Shown here piece by piece: positions 63,586 to 64,000 of a stretch of 64,000 bases of DNA. Position 1 is the first letter of the stretch. Each line of letters starts with the position of its first letter. The translations under genes were made by a program, and so were the position numbers. The stretch lies in NCBI GenBank assembly GCA_029261895.1, contig JAJDAK010000018.1, positions 1 to 64,000 on the forward strand. The letters are read 5' to 3'. The notes below the pieces were generated by a model that had not been told where the DNA came from, made no database searches, and saw only the letters and a program-made list of their open reading frames with translations. This DNA comes from Deltaproteobacteria bacterium. Its GTDB lineage: Bacteria > Myxococcota_A > UBA9160 > SZUA-336.

Positions 63586-64000
63586 TTAGAGTTCGAACAA
63601 TAGGTTCATTGAAACTCTTTGCTTGAGAAGATCTTTTCGGGCGCTGATCGGCAACTCGTAGGCAACCCCCAGAGAAAGTCGGTTGCTCAGCGCAAAGCGT
63701 GTCCCCACCGCAAGTGACACGATATCGTTGCCCTTCACGCCATTGGATCCCAAGTTAAAAAGATCGTTTCCTTCGAAGGCTCCGGTTCCAACGGCCGCCT
63801 GAACTGCTGCGAGTGAGAGCCGAGCTCCGGTAGAGAGCTTGTGCATCGCAACGCCTGTGCCGTCGTCCACGTAGTGCAACCCGTTAATCTCAACGAAGGG
63901 AGCCAGGCCTTCGCGAATTGCGTAGTCGACATGCAAGTTGTAGAAAATCGGGGTGCTCTCCTCGTCTCCGTCCAAGGGCAGACGTGCTCCAAGGTCCGCA
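63586..64000 (-). CDS. Outer-membrane beta-barrel protein, partial
   Basis: The last 137 or so residues of a protein that continues beyond the window's right edge. Alternating amphipathic strands (FYNLHVDYAIREGLAPFVEING, DIVSLAVGTRFALSNRLSLGVAYELPIS) and a C-terminal VSMNLLFEL suit an outer-membrane barrel. The start lies outside the window, so neither the signal peptide nor the family can be judged. Confidence 0.65.
   Translation of the reverse strand, partial: ADLGARLPLDGDEESTPIFYNLHVDYAIREGLAPFVEINGLHYVDDGTGVAMHKLSTGARLSLAAVQAAVGTGAFEGNDLFNLGSNGVKGNDIVSLAVGTRFALSNRLSLGVAYELPISARKDLLKQRVSMNLLFEL

Overview
This 64 kb window reads as chromosome of a Gram-negative bacterium with deltaproteobacterial affinities (Myxococcota or 'Candidatus Binatia'-like; this placement is inference). 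The grounds are a b558-type succinate dehydrogenase operon, PEP-CTERM anchored proteins, outer-membrane beta-barrels, Cys-rich secreted proteins, an H1-like histone, and many sulfotransferase, DUF1214, phytanoyl-CoA dioxygenase and dehalogenase type genes. Coding density is high. Several convergent gene pairs overlap at their 3' ends (15033-15043, 16810-16813, 21315-21331, 32574-32596, 54503-54506).

0-10 kb is mostly housekeeping: tRNA-Pro(GGG), a methyltransferase, a SlyD-like FKBP, a DedA / LysM-M23 lipoprotein / apt operon, a PEP-CTERM protein, a CBS-pair protein, a candidate structured RNA, and sdhCAB with a possible leader hairpin switch. 10-24 kb is catabolic and regulatory: a haloalkane dehalogenase with the complete catalytic pentad, a glycosyltransferase-TPR protein, a DUF1214-sulfotransferase pair, an XRE regulator, a Baeyer-Villiger type monooxygenase divergent from a TetR gene with a visible promoter and operator, an FkbH-like protein, and an ECF41 sigma factor in operon with an FAD oxidoreductase behind a match to the ECF41 promoter.

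24-39 kb encodes secreted and envelope proteins: a beta-propeller/c-type cytochrome with C-terminal repeats, PEP-CTERM and dockerin-like proteins, a GT-C-like membrane protein, an MMPL exporter, an SMP-30 lactonase, a phytanoyl-CoA dioxygenase and a 575-residue Cys-rich secreted protein. 38.7-41.2 kb carries a dehalogenase-like hydrolase followed by badH and badI homologues of the cyclohexanecarboxyl-CoA ring-opening route.

41.4-60 kb is the most striking stretch, a dense signalling island. A MASE1-CHASE hybrid kinase converges on a five-gene minus-strand operon: receiver, hybrid kinase with two receivers, STAS protein, REC-PP2C-ATPase protein, HPt protein. The last three match the HptB-HsbR-HsbA logic known in Pseudomonas. 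Divergent from this operon are a YaiO-type beta-barrel, a HEAT-repeat membrane protein and a processive GT2, which together look like an exopolysaccharide synthesis and export unit. Next come a single-domain receiver, a di-haem peroxidase coupled to a sensor kinase, and a multi-receiver/HPt protein ending in a GGDEF domain that has lost its signature. I infer a phosphorelay plus partner-switch circuit controlling surface polysaccharide.

An IS3-family element (59893-61201) ends the island. It has no target duplication and truncates a different gene on each side, which indicates a deletion or recombination at the insertion. The window closes with a lipoprotein, a Cys-rich protein and a globin that share an upstream motif, and the 3' part of a beta-barrel gene.
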